Shown here: piece by piece, positions 9,982-21,320 of the stretch
Position numbering within the stretch: position 1 is the stretch's first letter
Layout of the letters: each line of letters starts with the position of its first letter
NCBI GenBank assembly: GCA_034440575.1
Contig: JAOTOL010001633.1
Location: 2,327,001 to 2,391,000 of the forward strand
Origin: Imbricaverruca yamaguchii
Taxonomy: Eukaryota > Arthropoda > Thecostraca > Neoverrucidae
Direction of reading: 5' to 3'
DNA length: 64,000 bases
The notes under the pieces: generated by a model
Seen by the model: the letters and a program-made list of their open reading frames with translations, nothing else
Database searches by the model: none
What the model was told of the DNA's origin: nothing
Program-made: the position numbers and the translations under genes

Positions 9982-10930
9982 AAAAAAAAAAAAACACCAC
10001 ACCCCCCCCCCCCCCCCAATTTAAATTAAAAAAAAAAAAATTTAAAATATTTCCCCCCATCCCCCTATCCCATTCCATTTCCTTAACCCCTTTTTTCTTT
10101 TCTCCCCCTCTCCCCCCCCCCAAAACAAACCAATATTTTATAGAACAAAGATAAAAACCATATTTCAATTGTTTACTAAAATTTACCCAATAAATCACAA
10201 AAAAACCCCCCCCCACCTCCTCCCTTTCTCTTAATACCCCCCTCATTTTTTCCCCCCCCCTTCTCTCTCCCCTTTTTCTTTCCCCCTTTTCCCCTTTTTT
10301 ATATTCCATTTTTCCCTATAACCAAACCCCCCTAAACCCCTCTTCCCTTTATTCCCCACTAACACCTTATCCCCCCCTAAAAAATAACCCCCCATATTTT
10401 CTTTCCCCCATTAATTATTTTCCTTTTCAAACCTTAATTCCATTTCCAATTTTTTCCCCCTTTTTTAAATACTTAAAAATTTTTTTTTACCCATTTTTTC
10501 CCCACAACCCCCCAATTACCCCCAAATATCTTTAAACCCCCAAATAAACCTTAATTAAAACATAAAATATTAAAAAAAAATACAATAAAAACTAAACCCA
10601 AAAAAACCCCCAAAAAATCAAAAAAACCTTTACCTTAAAAATAACCCCATTTACCCAATTTAACCCCCCCCATCCAAAACTCCAAAACCCTCCCAATAAA
10701 AAAATTTTATTAAAAAATTAATTAACCCCAATTAGATTCTAATAAATTTTTTTTAAAATTTAAAAATACTTAAAAAACAACTAATCAAAAAATTTTTTAA
10801 AAAAATAAAAATTCAAAAATTAAATTTTTACAATTTTAAACCATTATTAACCACTTTTTATATTTTAAAAACCTATTTATTTACAAATCCCTCCTTATTT
10901 TAATAAAAATTTTTTTTTATATTAAATATT
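9690..10930. other. Low-complexity block almost without G on the plus strand
   Basis: Runs of A, T and C dominate. G is nearly absent over about 1.2 kb (a few near 9829-9837, isolated ones near 10147 and 10734). There is no regular repeat unit, only homopolymer runs of varying length. This does not look like a natural microsatellite. The eroded copy of a known element at 16600-16692 shows how such a block can arise from consensus error. Open frames here (for example minus strand 10309-9905, Gly-rich) should not be read as genes. Confidence 0.8.
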
Positions 10931-10954
10931 GTTTTTTTACATGTTATTGCTGCT

Positions 10955-10987
10955 ACCTGTGGTTACGCTTCAGCTGCAACCACAGGT
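10955..10987. other. Hairpin with 10-bp perfect stem
   Basis: ACCTGTGGTT (10955-10964) and AACCACAGGT (10978-10987) pair perfectly around a 13-nt loop. It lies just after the G-starved block. Its function is unknown. Confidence 0.7.
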
Positions 10988-11035
10988 AACTCGAAAGCTT
11001 CATCTACTCATCCTACTCGCCACTAGCCCAAGGTG

Positions 11036-11110
11036 TCTCTCGTTTCCCCGCCCTCCCCCTCCCTCTCTTTCGCTCTTCCCAGGTCTCTCTTTCTCTCTCT
11101 CCCTCTCCCT
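11036..11110 (+). repeat. Pyrimidine-rich CT tract
   Basis: Interrupted CTCT/CCCT tract, low complexity, within otherwise unrecognised sequence (10988-11205). Confidence 0.6.
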
Positions 11111-11208
11111 GCTCCTTCTCGCCTCCGCATGGTTCACGCTGGGTCACTGTTGCAACGAACTGACAGGCTCGCCGACATTTTTTCGTTGCTTTTTAAAGCT
11201 ATAGTTGA

Positions 11209-11269
<61 letters not shown>

Positions 11270-11296
11270 GGTGTGTGTGTGTATATATATATATTA
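11209..11296. repeat. Compound microsatellite (TA)n(TG)n(TA)n
   Basis: Alternating TA from about 11209 to 11256, TG/GTG to about 11280, then TA again. It abuts the dispersed repeat that starts near 11336. Confidence 0.95.
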
Positions 11297-11335
11297 TATG
11301 CCAAAAAAATCAACCCAGTTGCACCAAAAGTGCGT

Positions 11336-11482
11336 TAGAATTTGTAGGACTGTTCAATTGTCAGAAAGTCAACCCAGCGTCCGTCAATGTCCTGTGAAAA
11401 TGCAACATGGAATCATTATTCTTATTGTTATTGTTACGTTTTCTAGGACCAATATTGTAGTTCCACCAATATTGTGGTGCCA
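11336..11482 (+). repeat. Dispersed repeat, copy 1 (about 150 bp)
   Basis: Shares long near-identical blocks with 60205-60356, including AATTGTCAGAAAGTCAAC, ATGCAACATGGAATCATTAT and CCAATATTGT. It is bounded by microsatellite on both sides (TA/TG on the left, an 8-bp CTATCTMA array on the right). The other copy has a CT microsatellite on its left. It is probably a short interspersed element whose class I cannot name. Confidence 0.7.
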
Positions 11483-11625
11483 CTATCTCACTATCTCGCT
11501 ATCTCACTATCTAACTATCTAACTATCTAACTATCTATCTAACTATCTAACTATCTAACTATCTCAGTATCTCACTATCTCACTATATCGCCATCTCACT
11601 AGCTCACTATCTCACTTTCTCACTT
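11483..11625 (+). repeat. 8-bp microsatellite, CTATCTCA/CTATCTAA
   Basis: About 17 units of CTATCTMA with a few point variants. It merges on the right into CT-rich sequence. Confidence 0.9.
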
Positions 11626-11885
11626 CTCACCCTCTCTCTCTCTCCCTCTCCTTCTCCCTCTCTCCCTCTCCCTCTCTCCTCTCCCTCTCCCTCTCCCTCT
11701 CCCTCTCCCTCTCCCTCCCTCTCCCTCCCTCTCCCTCTCCCTCTCCCTCTCCCTCTCCCTCTCCCTCTCCCTCTCCCTCTCCCTCTCCTCTCCTCTCCCT
11801 CTCCCTCTCCCTCTCCCTCTCCCTCTCCCTCTCCCTCTCCCTCTCCCTCTCCCTCTCCCCTCTCTCTCTCTCTCTCTCTCCTCCC
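11626..11885 (+). repeat. Polypyrimidine tract (CTCCCT)n
   Basis: Hexamer CTCCCT repeats about 35 times, ending in (CT)n. Mirror-symmetric pyrimidine tracts of this type can form triplex DNA. The Arg/Glu-rich minus-strand frames here are by-products of the repeat. Confidence 0.95.
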
Positions 11886-12124
11886 GTACCTTTGTGTTCA
11901 CTTCTTTCCTCCCATTGCCTGGTAATTACCAATGTTGATTCGCGATATTGGTGTATCAGAATACCCTATTCAGTCACCTCGTCTGACACAGCCGAACGCA
12001 CCTATTGACCTGTTTGACCTACCCTGTCCTGGCGCAGGTACCGACCTGGGGTATCGGCAGACATCGCAGCACGGACACCAGGTCCTCTGATGTTGTCTCA
12101 AAAGGCACACGTCGCGAATGGACC

Positions 12125-12640
12125 GTGAAGGTAGGTGTTTGAGATGATTCTGAAGGTGGAAGTGTGAGATCCTGAAGGTGGAAATTTGAGATTCTGAAGG
12201 TGGAAGTGTGAGATTCTGAAGGTTGAGGTGTAAAATTCTGAAGGTGGAAATTTGAGATTCTGAAGGGCAGTATTTCAGGAATATGAAGTTGGATATCTGA
12301 GGGCCATGAAGGTGGGTGTCTGAGACTAATGGTGCTCATCCAAGATTGTGGGTGTCTGAGATTCTGAATGTGAGTGTCCGAGCTTCGCAAAAGTGTCTGA
12401 GATTCTGAAGGTGAGTATTCGAGGGCTGCGAAGGTGGGAGCATGAGATTCTGCAGGTGCACATCGGAGGATGATGAAGGTGCGACCGTGGGGATTCTGAG
12501 GGTGGGTGTTTGAGGACCACGAAAATTCATATCCCAGATTCTGAAGGCGAGTATCTGATGACTGTGAAGATGTGCATGTGATGACCATGAAGGTGGGTAT
12601 TCGACGGCGGCTGTGATTGTATCTGAGTGCAGCGAAGGTG
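12125..12640 (+). repeat. 22-bp degenerate minisatellite
   Basis: The unit GATTCTGAAGGTGGAAGTGT plus two bases recurs about every 22 bp. The left half (12150-12270) is regular and the right half is decayed. Minus-strand frames rich in Ser/Pro/His are repeat by-products. Confidence 0.8.
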
Positions 12641-13187
12641 GTTATCCGAGGAGAGTGAAAGTCTACATCACAATCGAAGGATTGTGACCGCGTGTCAGCT
12701 GGCAATCCGATATGGCAGACGTGAGAAGTTACGTTATCTGAAGTGTTCTGTTTGCTGCTCCTTCCACAGTTTAGCGCAAAAACACCCAAGCCAGTCGTAC
12801 AGACAGCAGTCTTTTTTTAGGAAAGATCTTTGGCAGATGTATTGGACCTGTTGCGATAAGCAAATGATGTTAGAATACGCTGTTTTAATCACAGATGTTG
12901 AGATTAAAGATGGTAGTCAGCACGGCAGGTTTGTCCACTTTATGATAAAAGCGACAACACAATGACTACCGCCTTATCTATCCCCAACGTAGTCAGTATG
13001 GGACTTTCGTTCACTTTACTGCACAAGCCAGATCAAAGGTAACTTAGCGGAGTCAAAGTGCACAAACCGACCACATTCACTAACTGGCACGTGCACTGGC
13101 ATCAAACGCCCTAACCTCCGGCACCAGTGATCGGCCGGCCTCTGACCGCTGACTGACACGGCGCCCTGACCCCGACCCCTGATCCAG
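12641..13187. other. Unique sequence ending in a splice-acceptor-like motif
   Basis: No gene is recognised. The last 30 bases hold several CTGAC branch-point-like motifs and a C-rich tract ending GATCCAG at 13187, consistent with the 3' end of an intron. Confidence 0.35.
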
Positions 13188-14024
13188 GAAGTGACCCGGA
13201 ACGGACGCACTCAGAGGACGGAGACCGACACGGGTCAGGTCGAGTTGCCGGAGCGGCGCTCCTCCTCCCACACTAGGGTGGACGTGAACGGCGGCTGGAC
13301 GCGTGCCGACCCGTCCTCCGGCCCGTCCTCCGACCCGTCCTCCGACCCGTCCTCCGACCCGTCCTCCGACCCGTCCTCCGACCCGTCCTCCGACCCGTCC
13401 TCCGACCCGTCCTCCGACCCGTCCTCCGACCCGTCCTCCGACCCGTCCTCCGACCCGTCCTCCGACCCGTCCTCCGACCCGTCCTCCGACCCGTCCTCCG
13501 ACCCGTCCTCCGACCCGTCCTCCGACCCGTCCTCCGACCCGTCCTCCGACCCGCCCTCCGACGTCGCCAGCCCACACGGTCGGCGCTCGCCCACCTTCAT
13601 CGGTGCCGGCCGCCCGCCGGACGCGCGTCCATTCGGACGCCACCGCGGCACGAGCTACCGCCCAGGCGCCTACGACAGCCAGGGGAGACGGTTCCAAACG
13701 CGAAGCTTCTACGGTGGAGGCGGAGGACGCTTCCCAACGTTGCCCGTCTTCGGCAGCAGTGTCAATAGAGGCTTCCCGAATTCAAGATTCTACAGTGGCG
13801 GCGCCGGGGGTGGCTTTCGACCCGTTCCCAGCGTGTACGGTGAGAGCTTCAATCGATCTTTCCCGGGCCTGAAGTCATTCCAAAGACAATTCGCGGAAGC
13901 AAGGAGACGATTTTCCAATGCGTACGCTGCGGCCAGGAGAAGAATAGCAGAGGCACAGCGCAGAATACTTAATGCCCGCAACCGCATGTTTAACATCCCG
14001 GTCTTCAATCAATGGCAGTCCTGA
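13188..14024 (+). CDS. Candidate terminal exon: Ser-Ser-Asp-Pro repeat protein with cationic C-terminus, function unknown
   Basis: The frame is open from an acceptor-like CAG (13187) to TGA at 14022-14024, about 277 codons. In this frame a 12-bp array (13311-13560) encodes about 20 tandem SSDP units. After the repeat the sequence stays coding-like: residues 171-197 and 198-226 are two imperfect copies of a segment with the pattern FY-G/S-GG...G-F-P/R...P-x-V-F/Y-G...NRxFP. They differ more in DNA than in protein, which favours a translated frame. The C-terminal part (about 232-270) is Arg/Ala-rich and could form a basic amphipathic helix (blocks EARRRF, AAARRRIAEAQRRI). No family is recognised. 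Acidic repeat followed by basic tail suggests a secreted or nucleic-acid-binding low-complexity protein, which is inference only. AATAAA at 14521-14526 is a poly(A) signal candidate. Confidence 0.5.
   Translation, partial: EVTRNGRTQRTETDTGQVELPERRSSSHTRVDVNGGWTRADPSSGPSSDPSSDPSSDPSSDPSSDPSSDPSSDPSSDPSSDPSSDPSSDPSSDPSSDPSSDPSSDPSSDPSSDPSSDPSSDPPSDVASPHGRRSPTFIGAGRPPDARPFGRHRGTSYRPGAYDSQGRRFQTRSFYGGGGGRFPTLPVFGSSVNRGFPNSRFYSGGAGGGFRPVPSVYGESFNRSFPGLKSFQRQFAEARRRFSNAYAAARRRIAEAQRRILNARNRMFNIPVFNQWQS
13311..13560 (+). repeat. 12-bp minisatellite CCGTCCTCCGAC, about 20 copies
   Basis: Almost perfect 12-bp repeats. All frames on both strands are open because 12 is a multiple of three and the unit has no stop. 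In the frame of the candidate exon it reads SSDP. Confidence 0.97.
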
Positions 14025-14745
14025 ATGTGGCAATTTTCAGGAGACAACACAGATCCTGCCGCGTAGCTTGAGCGTAGTGGTTTATGTATCGAATTGCTGA
14101 ATCTACCTATATATGCTTATATATATACAATCCGATGCTTGAGCACTAACATGGTTTCAAATCTGAATGCTGAATCGAATTTGTATCAGTCTTCGCAATG
14201 ATTGGGTGTTATTTCAGCTCCAACAATGCATATGTCAGCATTGAGTGTAGCGTTTTACGTGAACCATCATAAAGTAGCCAATGTTCTATTACAGTAGTGC
14301 AGGTACCGTGCTAATGGCAAGGTCAATAGTGTCTAACCGCGGAATCATGGGTAAAGCACCGGCGAACCGGTGCTGAGGCCATAAGCTAGTGATAAGTCTT
14401 GGTTTGCCATAAAATGTTCGTATTTGAAACGGCGAGCAATCATGAGACGCGAAGTTGCATTGCATGCATTAGCTCAGAGCTATGTCTACAATACATGCTT
14501 GGTGACACCTGTGATACTGGAATAAATCGTTACAAGTGTTTTGCTTTCGTTCTGAGGATTTTCCCACTTGTACACTGGAAGAAGAAGAAGCAGTTATTTG
14601 TTCGTTGCTAATAGGCTTCCTGGTTTTGCACGGCTGATGTATTTGTCTTAATGCAGCTCTTAAAGTCACAAAGTGATCAGGATTAATGAACAATAATAAT
14701 TAAGAGTCACAGGAATCCATCTGGGTTAAGTCTATCAAGTAGCAT
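14025..14745. other. Candidate 3' UTR and intergenic sequence
   Basis: Follows the SSDP exon. AATAAA occurs at 14521-14526. No other structure is recognised. Confidence 0.35.
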
Positions 14746-14748
14746 TTG

Positions 14749-14830
14749 TGTAGCCAGGATTTTATCTACGAGGGGAGAGGATCGAACATCTGAAGAGGCC
14801 CATTACCTACCGAGCTACCCACTTTTCCGA
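14749..14830 (-). mobile_element. tRNA-derived SINE, short copy
   Basis: On the minus strand a pol III box A-like GGGTAGCTCGGTAGGT (near 14820) is followed by a box B-like GTTCGATCC (near 14788), then a CCTGGCTAC tail. That arrangement is typical of tRNA-headed SINEs in invertebrates. The cloverleaf stems do not close, so it is not a functional tRNA. Confidence 0.6.
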
Positions 14831-14904
14831 ATTTCCTCGAAGTGTGGTCACTTTGTTTTCGAAGCGCCTATTTTAAAATATATATTATCTATTATATATA
14901 TATA

Positions 14905-15550
<646 letters not shown>

Positions 15551-16890
15551 TTAACACGCGCAATGGAGGGGGGGGGCGAAATCCGCCCACCCCTCCGGTT
15601 TTTCGTAGATAACTCCAGATTTTACCGGCCGATATACGCCATTGTTTATGTACCTGCCAACAAATGACCGGCACGTTGTTTGAAGTAAGAAAAATGAAAA
15701 TCAACCGAAAATTTTTCGAGTTAGGGGTCGCTAAAGTCAAAATATTTTATCAGCGCCAGATCACAAATATCGGCGCTGATGCGCTTCCCGTATATTAGCA
15801 AAATAGAAGTGTTCTTGGCAAAACTAGCGACTTGTTTGATGTACATTGTCATGCTACATTGTTCCAGGGTCATGTCAAGTCACCGAGGTCAAGTCAGGCC
15901 AAGTTTATAATAGGTTAACACACGCCCTAGAGGGCGTATGGCGAAATCCGCCAATCCTTCCGATTTTTCGTACATAACTCCATATTTTACCGGCAGATAT
16001 ACGCCAAATTTGTCGCGTACCTGCTCAGAAATGACCGGCGCATTGTTTAAAGGAAGAAAAATGACAATATGCCGAGAAGTTTTCACGTTAAGGGCCGTTA
16101 ATTAAAAACAATTCACAGCGCCAGACCACACAAATCGGCGCTGATGCGTTTTCCGTATATTGGCAGTAGGGAAGGGTTCTTGACAACACTAGCGACTTGT
16201 TTGATGCATATTGTTGTGCTATATAATTTAAAAGTCATGTTGGGTCGCCGAGGTCAAGTCAGGTCAAGTTCATGATAGGTTAATGGAACCAAACTTGGTC
16301 AACCGGAATGTGTCATAAATGCAAATGACTGTCATGCGATTGATGTCACTTTACATGTTACCCCCTATGCATCCAGAAATCTACTCTTTGTCATTGTGTG
16401 CCTAAGCGTTTCCATACTTTATTCATGTATTTCACTTCTTTCTTTGCGAAGCCGATTGTGCCGAGCCGCCCAACGGAGCAGCCGGGATCGGAGCCCGGTT
16501 CCGGTAACTGGAGCAGATAATGACCTAATAAAGTGCTCCTATATAGGTGACCTGAGGTCAAATGGCGGATCTAACATCTGTATTGCTCATTAGTAATGTC
16601 CAAAAAAAAATAAATACAAATTTTGGAGAATTTAAAAAAAACAAAACAACACCAAAAAAAAAAAAAAAAAACCACACAAAAAAAAAAAATTTTTTTTATT
16701 TTGACCTCATTTGACCTTGAAGATATTCATCTAAGGTAATGAACATTGTACACAATAGAGTTCACTATGGGGCCTATCCACCCTGTGAATTTCGTTGCTC
16801 TAGCCTTCATAGGAGCTGAGATCTTAGGGGGCGGAATCAGCCCCCTTCCAGTGCGCGTTATTTTCAGAGGCCCTCCAGGGCGCGTGTTAA
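15551..16890 (+). mobile_element. TTAA-ended non-autonomous element, copy 2, with tandem left unit
   Basis: It starts TTAACACGCGCAATGGAGGG and ends GGGCGCGTGTTAA. Unit A occurs twice head to tail (15551-15918, then 15915-16283), with TTAA at each junction, and is followed by part B (16280-16890). Inside B, the segment 16600-16692 is strongly A/T homopolymeric, whereas the aligned part of copy 3 (40104-40215) is ordinary sequence. Termini are inverted repeats of about 15-20 bp. There is no internal gene. Confidence 0.8.
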
Positions 16891-17140
16891 CCGGTGTCAC
16901 CCCGGTTCGAGACGAAACAACTGGCACCTCTGCAGTGACCGTCATCATAGCTATCCCTTGGCCGACTGCTTCACCATCGCTGCAGCGACCGTAGGTGCTG
17001 GAGCAGCTGTGGTCAGGCCGCTGGATGGCTGTGACCACATGGGCGGTCATCACCGCCAGAACGGCTGTGATCGTTTGGGCGCCCGTAGCCACTGGGGCGA
17101 CCGCCGCCGCTGAATTGGTGGTGGGCGACCTTCCCAGTCC
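16891..17140. other. Unique GC-moderate sequence
   Basis: Short stretch after the TTAA element. Several imperfect GTGG/CTGTG words occur, but there is no clear gene. Confidence 0.3.
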
Positions 17141-17144
17141 GTGG

Positions 17145-18010
17145 CAGCATGATTCTCAAGGTTTGCTTGCCTTTGAGGCTTGCCCTCAGTATTCCTCGCA
17201 CAAATCGTCAGTTCTCAAGGACTCTCTTAGCTCCCAGGGGACCCCTATCCATTAGGTGTGAATCCCAAAGCTCAAAAACAGCTCAGCCCAGTCCTCTCTG
17301 GCTCTCAAGGAACATATTTATCTGTCAAGAGCCATTTGCAACTTGCATGGGATATTCCCAGTTCTAAGAAAATGCAGTTTAGCTTTCGAGGGAATCCTGC
17401 AGCTCCGAGACAGGTCTCACAATTTACAGCAAACATCGCTAGCTCTCGGAACTCTCCTTAGGTCTTAGGAAGCGCTGTTCATCCCCCAATGTTCCTCCCA
17501 AGACTCATTAGCATCACAGTCCGTTCCGCACTAGCTCTCAGGGGACCTCCCCAGTCCTCGACCGTCTTTCGGGCCTGGCAATAACATTTCAGCTTCGAAG
17601 CTGCCCCTCAGCATTCTTCACAATCATCGCTGTCCCTTAAGGATTTTCTTTAGACCTGAGAGGCTATTTTCTTCTCCTAGTGACCCCTTCCATGCTTCTG
17701 GGGCATCCCAGCAAAATCCTCACTGGCGCTCAATGACCATTTTAAATAGTTAGAGGTTCTCTGCAGTTGTTAGGGCCCTTCCCCGGCCTTGACAGTCTTT
17801 CTAGCTTCAGCTCTGACGCTGGCCTTCAGTATTCCTCAAAACCATCGTTGTCCGTAGGGACACTCGCTAGCTCTCTGGTAGCTCTGCTAACCCTCAAGGG
17901 TCCTCTTAAGCTGCTAGGGGACTTACCTAGTTATCGACAGCTCTTGTGGTTTCAAGAAGAGTCTAACTTTGAGGAACTCTCGCCACAGCTCTTTCTGTAT
18001 CAGGGATACA
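17145..18010 (+). repeat. Highly degenerate tandem-like region
   Basis: Words such as CTCTCAAGGA, AGCTCTCAGGGGACC and CAGTATTCCTC recur with irregular spacing over about 0.9 kb, as in an old decayed minisatellite. The period cannot be fixed by eye. Confidence 0.4.
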
Positions 18011-18168
18011 GCTCTGAGATTAGACCCGGGGTAATTGCGGCAACCCGTTGTAGAAACTTGGATCAGATCTTAGGTCACAGATACTAGTTATAGGCAAGTC
18101 TATGTCACTGTACTAATGTGAGGAAGTTGATTTCGCCTGGCAGTGTATCCTATAATCATCGTGTAATA

Positions 18169-18212
18169 ATCCTATAATTTCGCCTGGCACCGTATGAAAT
18201 AAATTATAGGAT
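18169..18212. other. 12-bp perfect inverted repeat
   Basis: ATCCTATAATTT (18169-18180) and AAATTATAGGAT (18201-18212) with a 20-nt loop. The loop carries a second copy of a TTTCGCCTGGCA word also seen at 18131. Confidence 0.7.
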
Positions 18213-18829
18213 ATTCTGGTAGCCTGTAATTTCTCTCGATCCGCGTTAACTGGCTCCAAGCCCAATAACTTCTCTCGGTGAACAGCTTCTCAAATGCCGC
18301 AGCTGTTGCGTCCTTATACTGACCGGACTAATCAGCCAGCCAAACGGCGGTCACTTGAGCGGCAGTTTCAGCAGCGGTATCAGACGACCCAAAGTCCGCA
18401 ACTGATCTTAGAATACATGGGAGCAGCTGCGATTAGGCGACTGAAAGCGCATTCGAAAGAGAGGTCCGAAATTAACTTAGTTACGCTTCATGCTTTTTCC
18501 AACTTACAAATGCAATATCCTTCCCCAATTCCGTCAGGTGGCATATCGTCTCGCACTCTGTATTTCATTATGACGGGCACAGAAATAGCCCCACGTGTTT
18601 CTGTTAATGCGTCTTCATTGCAAGCACAATGCAATACAAACATGGTCCTGTTCCGTTCTTCAAAACTTGAATTCTCCAGCACAAAGCGTCCCACAAGTCA
18701 TTCATCCTCCTATCAGTTCCTGTATTCCGGAGATGCGTCACCCCTTCTGCCCACCTCGCCGCTGGAGGCAGCCACCCATTCTGCCCGTCTCCGCATCGGA
18801 GGCGGCCACCTCCTCCACCCATCTCCATC

Positions 18830-19320
18830 CCGGAGATGCTCCGCTCCTCACCCCATCTCCGGCCGCGGCGCTCCAGTGCGTCCGGGACGGTGCGCCGCCA
18901 CCGCCACCTGTTGTCGACGACAACAAAAGCGTGTCCCGCCAACGGTCCGCGCGCGCTTCAAAGCGCGGCGCGCGCTTTGTGGCGCCGATTTATTGGCGGC
19001 GGCCTGAATGGCGGCCCGCCGCGCGCCGGCCGGCACAATCCGGGCCGGAATCCGGCGCGTCGCGCCGCGCGGCCGCCGCGCCGCACTGACCGTTGCACGC
19101 GTCCCAACCGTTTGAAATTCGTGCGCCGAGATGGAGACGGCAGCTACGGGCGAGCGCCGACGCTTGGGGCGGAGTGGCGGCGCCTGCACCTGCGATGGCA
19201 CCGGCGTGGGAAACGATCGGCGGGTGGGGGTGCCACAAGGTCGTCTGGCAGCACAGTGGCCAGATGTGAGGTGCGGCTGGTGCAACAGGTGCTGTGATGC
19301 AACAGGTGCTGTGGGGAGTC
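18830..19320. other. CpG-rich island 1
   Basis: GC- and CpG-dense sequence between AT-richer flanks, with GAATGGCGGCC at 19006-19016. The frames here are long because of base composition. No conserved protein is recognised, so a regulatory or promoter island is as likely as an exon. The flanks 18011-18829 and 19321-19904 show nothing else that I can support. Confidence 0.4.
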
Positions 19321-19904
19321 ACCAGTTAGCAGTGGGGGGCTGGTGTCAGGCTTTGTTCCACGGTTTTGCCTTGGCGAATACAATTCGGGGAGGAGGGTCC
19401 CAGAACTGGCAGCCTCTTTTCTTCTTAGAAAAACTTTTATCGGATAGGAAAGCTTAGAAAATGCCGACGGTTAAGTTAGGTTAAATTATTTCAAATATTA
19501 AGAGGGAATCAGTGAGGTGCTTTGATCGCCTTTAATCGCCGGTATTGTACGATAACTATAATACATTATGATGTAATTATGGGAAGTATGATTAAGTTAC
19601 GTAAGCATGCTAAATAAGCTATCGGACCTAGACAGGCTTTCAGTTGTGGCGCGGCAGACACCAATCAGACTGTCATTGTTTGGCCTCTAGTACTGATTGT
19701 TGGCATGCAATTTGCATGTAACATGCAATACTTTCGGTTTGAGAACATTTTCACGTTGGGTGTAAAAATTGTTGTATTCTTCGGAAGCAACAACCGCAAC
19801 TGCACACCTCAGCAGGAACGAAAGCGGGATGCAATTGTTTTAATCCCAGGATCATGCCAGGTTCGAAATGTCGTCCAGAGCGTAAACGCTTCTCGTCGGT
19901 GTTT

Positions 19905-20240
19905 CCATACACCCACCCATATTCCCACCCATATACACGCCCATGTGCCTATCCAGGCACCCACCAATATGCTAACCCGTGGGCACACCCATATACCCAC
20001 GCCTTATACCCACCTATGTAGCCACCGATTTACACAACGATATGCACACCCGTATACTCACCCGTGACCGTCCATATACTCGTCCATATACTCGTCCATA
20101 TAACTACCCAGATACCCGTCCATATACCCAGACATATACCCATCCATATACCCGACCATATACCCGTTCATATACCCGTCCATATACCCGTTCATATGAG
20201 CTTCCGTATATCCTTCCATATACCCGTCCATATACGGGTC
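19905..20240 (+). repeat. 12-bp minisatellite CCATATACCCGT type
   Basis: The left part (19905-20050) is irregular with CACCCATATACC words. The right part (20066-20240) is regular, with units CGTCCATATACC. A related block follows at 20615-20750. Confidence 0.85.
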
Positions 20241-20614
20241 ACTTGACAACACATTCAAGAAGTTGCAAGTGCACAGACCGTACACTGCTACCACCTTTTT
20301 CACAGAAAAAGGAAACACAGCTACATGATTTCATCGCCAGGGATTCTTCGGGCTCTGGCGGGCAATTGGGGAACTATTTTTGGACTTTATAAACTGTGAA
20401 CATAGATTAACTTTGGAGATCATGGATGCTCTCCTCAAGAACATTCCTGGAGGTTGCGACTATTAGACCCTATGAATTCTGAATATTGCGAATACGAGTT
20501 ACCCAAAATATTTTTTGGACTTTTTTCGCCTTTAGACGTTATGATCATTGGATGTTGTGAACGTTGGATGTTATGAAATTTAATAATAAATGAACCTTGC
20601 ATGCTGTGAACGCT
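20241..20614. other. Unique spacer between two related arrays
   Basis: It contains a few TGGATGTTNTGAA words (20540-20580), but no gene is seen. Confidence 0.3.
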
Positions 20615-20755
20615 CCTCCATACACCCGTTCATGCACTCGCCCATATGCACACCCATATACCCACACATTTACCCACCCATGTACCCATCTATACACCCA
20701 ACTATATACACATCCATAACACCCATTCACATGCCCGCCCACACACCCACGGACA
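20615..20755 (+). repeat. Degenerate CACCCATRTACC array
   Basis: Same word family as 19905-20240, more diverged. The two blocks may be one array split by an insertion. Confidence 0.7.
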
Positions 20756-20759
20756 CGCA

Positions 20760-21320
20760 CACAGACATTCCGCGATCGACATCCGTTCGCGAGGACAGGC
20801 GCAGCGACCTACCGTCACACCACCCAGTGGACAGGAGGGCGTGTCTCTGTGTACACTGCGCCACCATAGCTCGCGCCGCCACAAGGTCGGCCGCCCACTG
20901 GCGGACAGGGGGCGGCTCCCGCCAGACATTCCGGCCGCCGGCCGCCGCCGGAACTGTGGGCCCACAACGGAGCGCGGCCGGCCGGGCGGGCCGGCCGGCC
21001 GGCGGCCGCTGTTCGGCGCGACGGCCGCGGCCAGCCGCGCTTTGTCGCACGACCACTCGAGAAGAAATCCTGTTTCGATTTCTTTTACGCCGAGAAACTG
21101 GCGCTGCGAAGGCGGCCGCTGTAATGGATAGCGCCGCTGAATGGCGAGGCATGCGCGGCGGTTGGCGCGCCGTGGACGCCGCCGCTGCGCATCAGATTCA
21201 AACTGGCGCGCGGCGAAACGCCCGCCCTGCCGACCGTCCTGCGATCCAGTTCGGCACAGAGGTGCGGCGATCGGGCCGTCGAGATGCGGCGCCTGAAACT
21301 GGCCTCTGTTGACCCCAGCG
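20760..21320. other. CpG-rich island 2
   Basis: Very CpG-dense with long open frames on both strands from composition alone. It contains CTGAATGGCGAGG near 21138. No protein family is recognised. Confidence 0.4.

Noticed and set aside
9905..10309. Glycine-rich minus-strand frame of 134 codons
   Set aside because: It lies in the G-starved homopolymer block, which is probably a consensus artefact.
11620..11932. Arg/Glu-rich minus-strand frames
   Set aside because: Produced by the CTCCCT repeat read on the opposite strand.
18294..19007. Plus-strand frame of 237 codons
   Set aside because: No recognisable motif. It crosses from AT-rich into CpG-rich sequence without a change that fits an exon, and competing frames are equally long.
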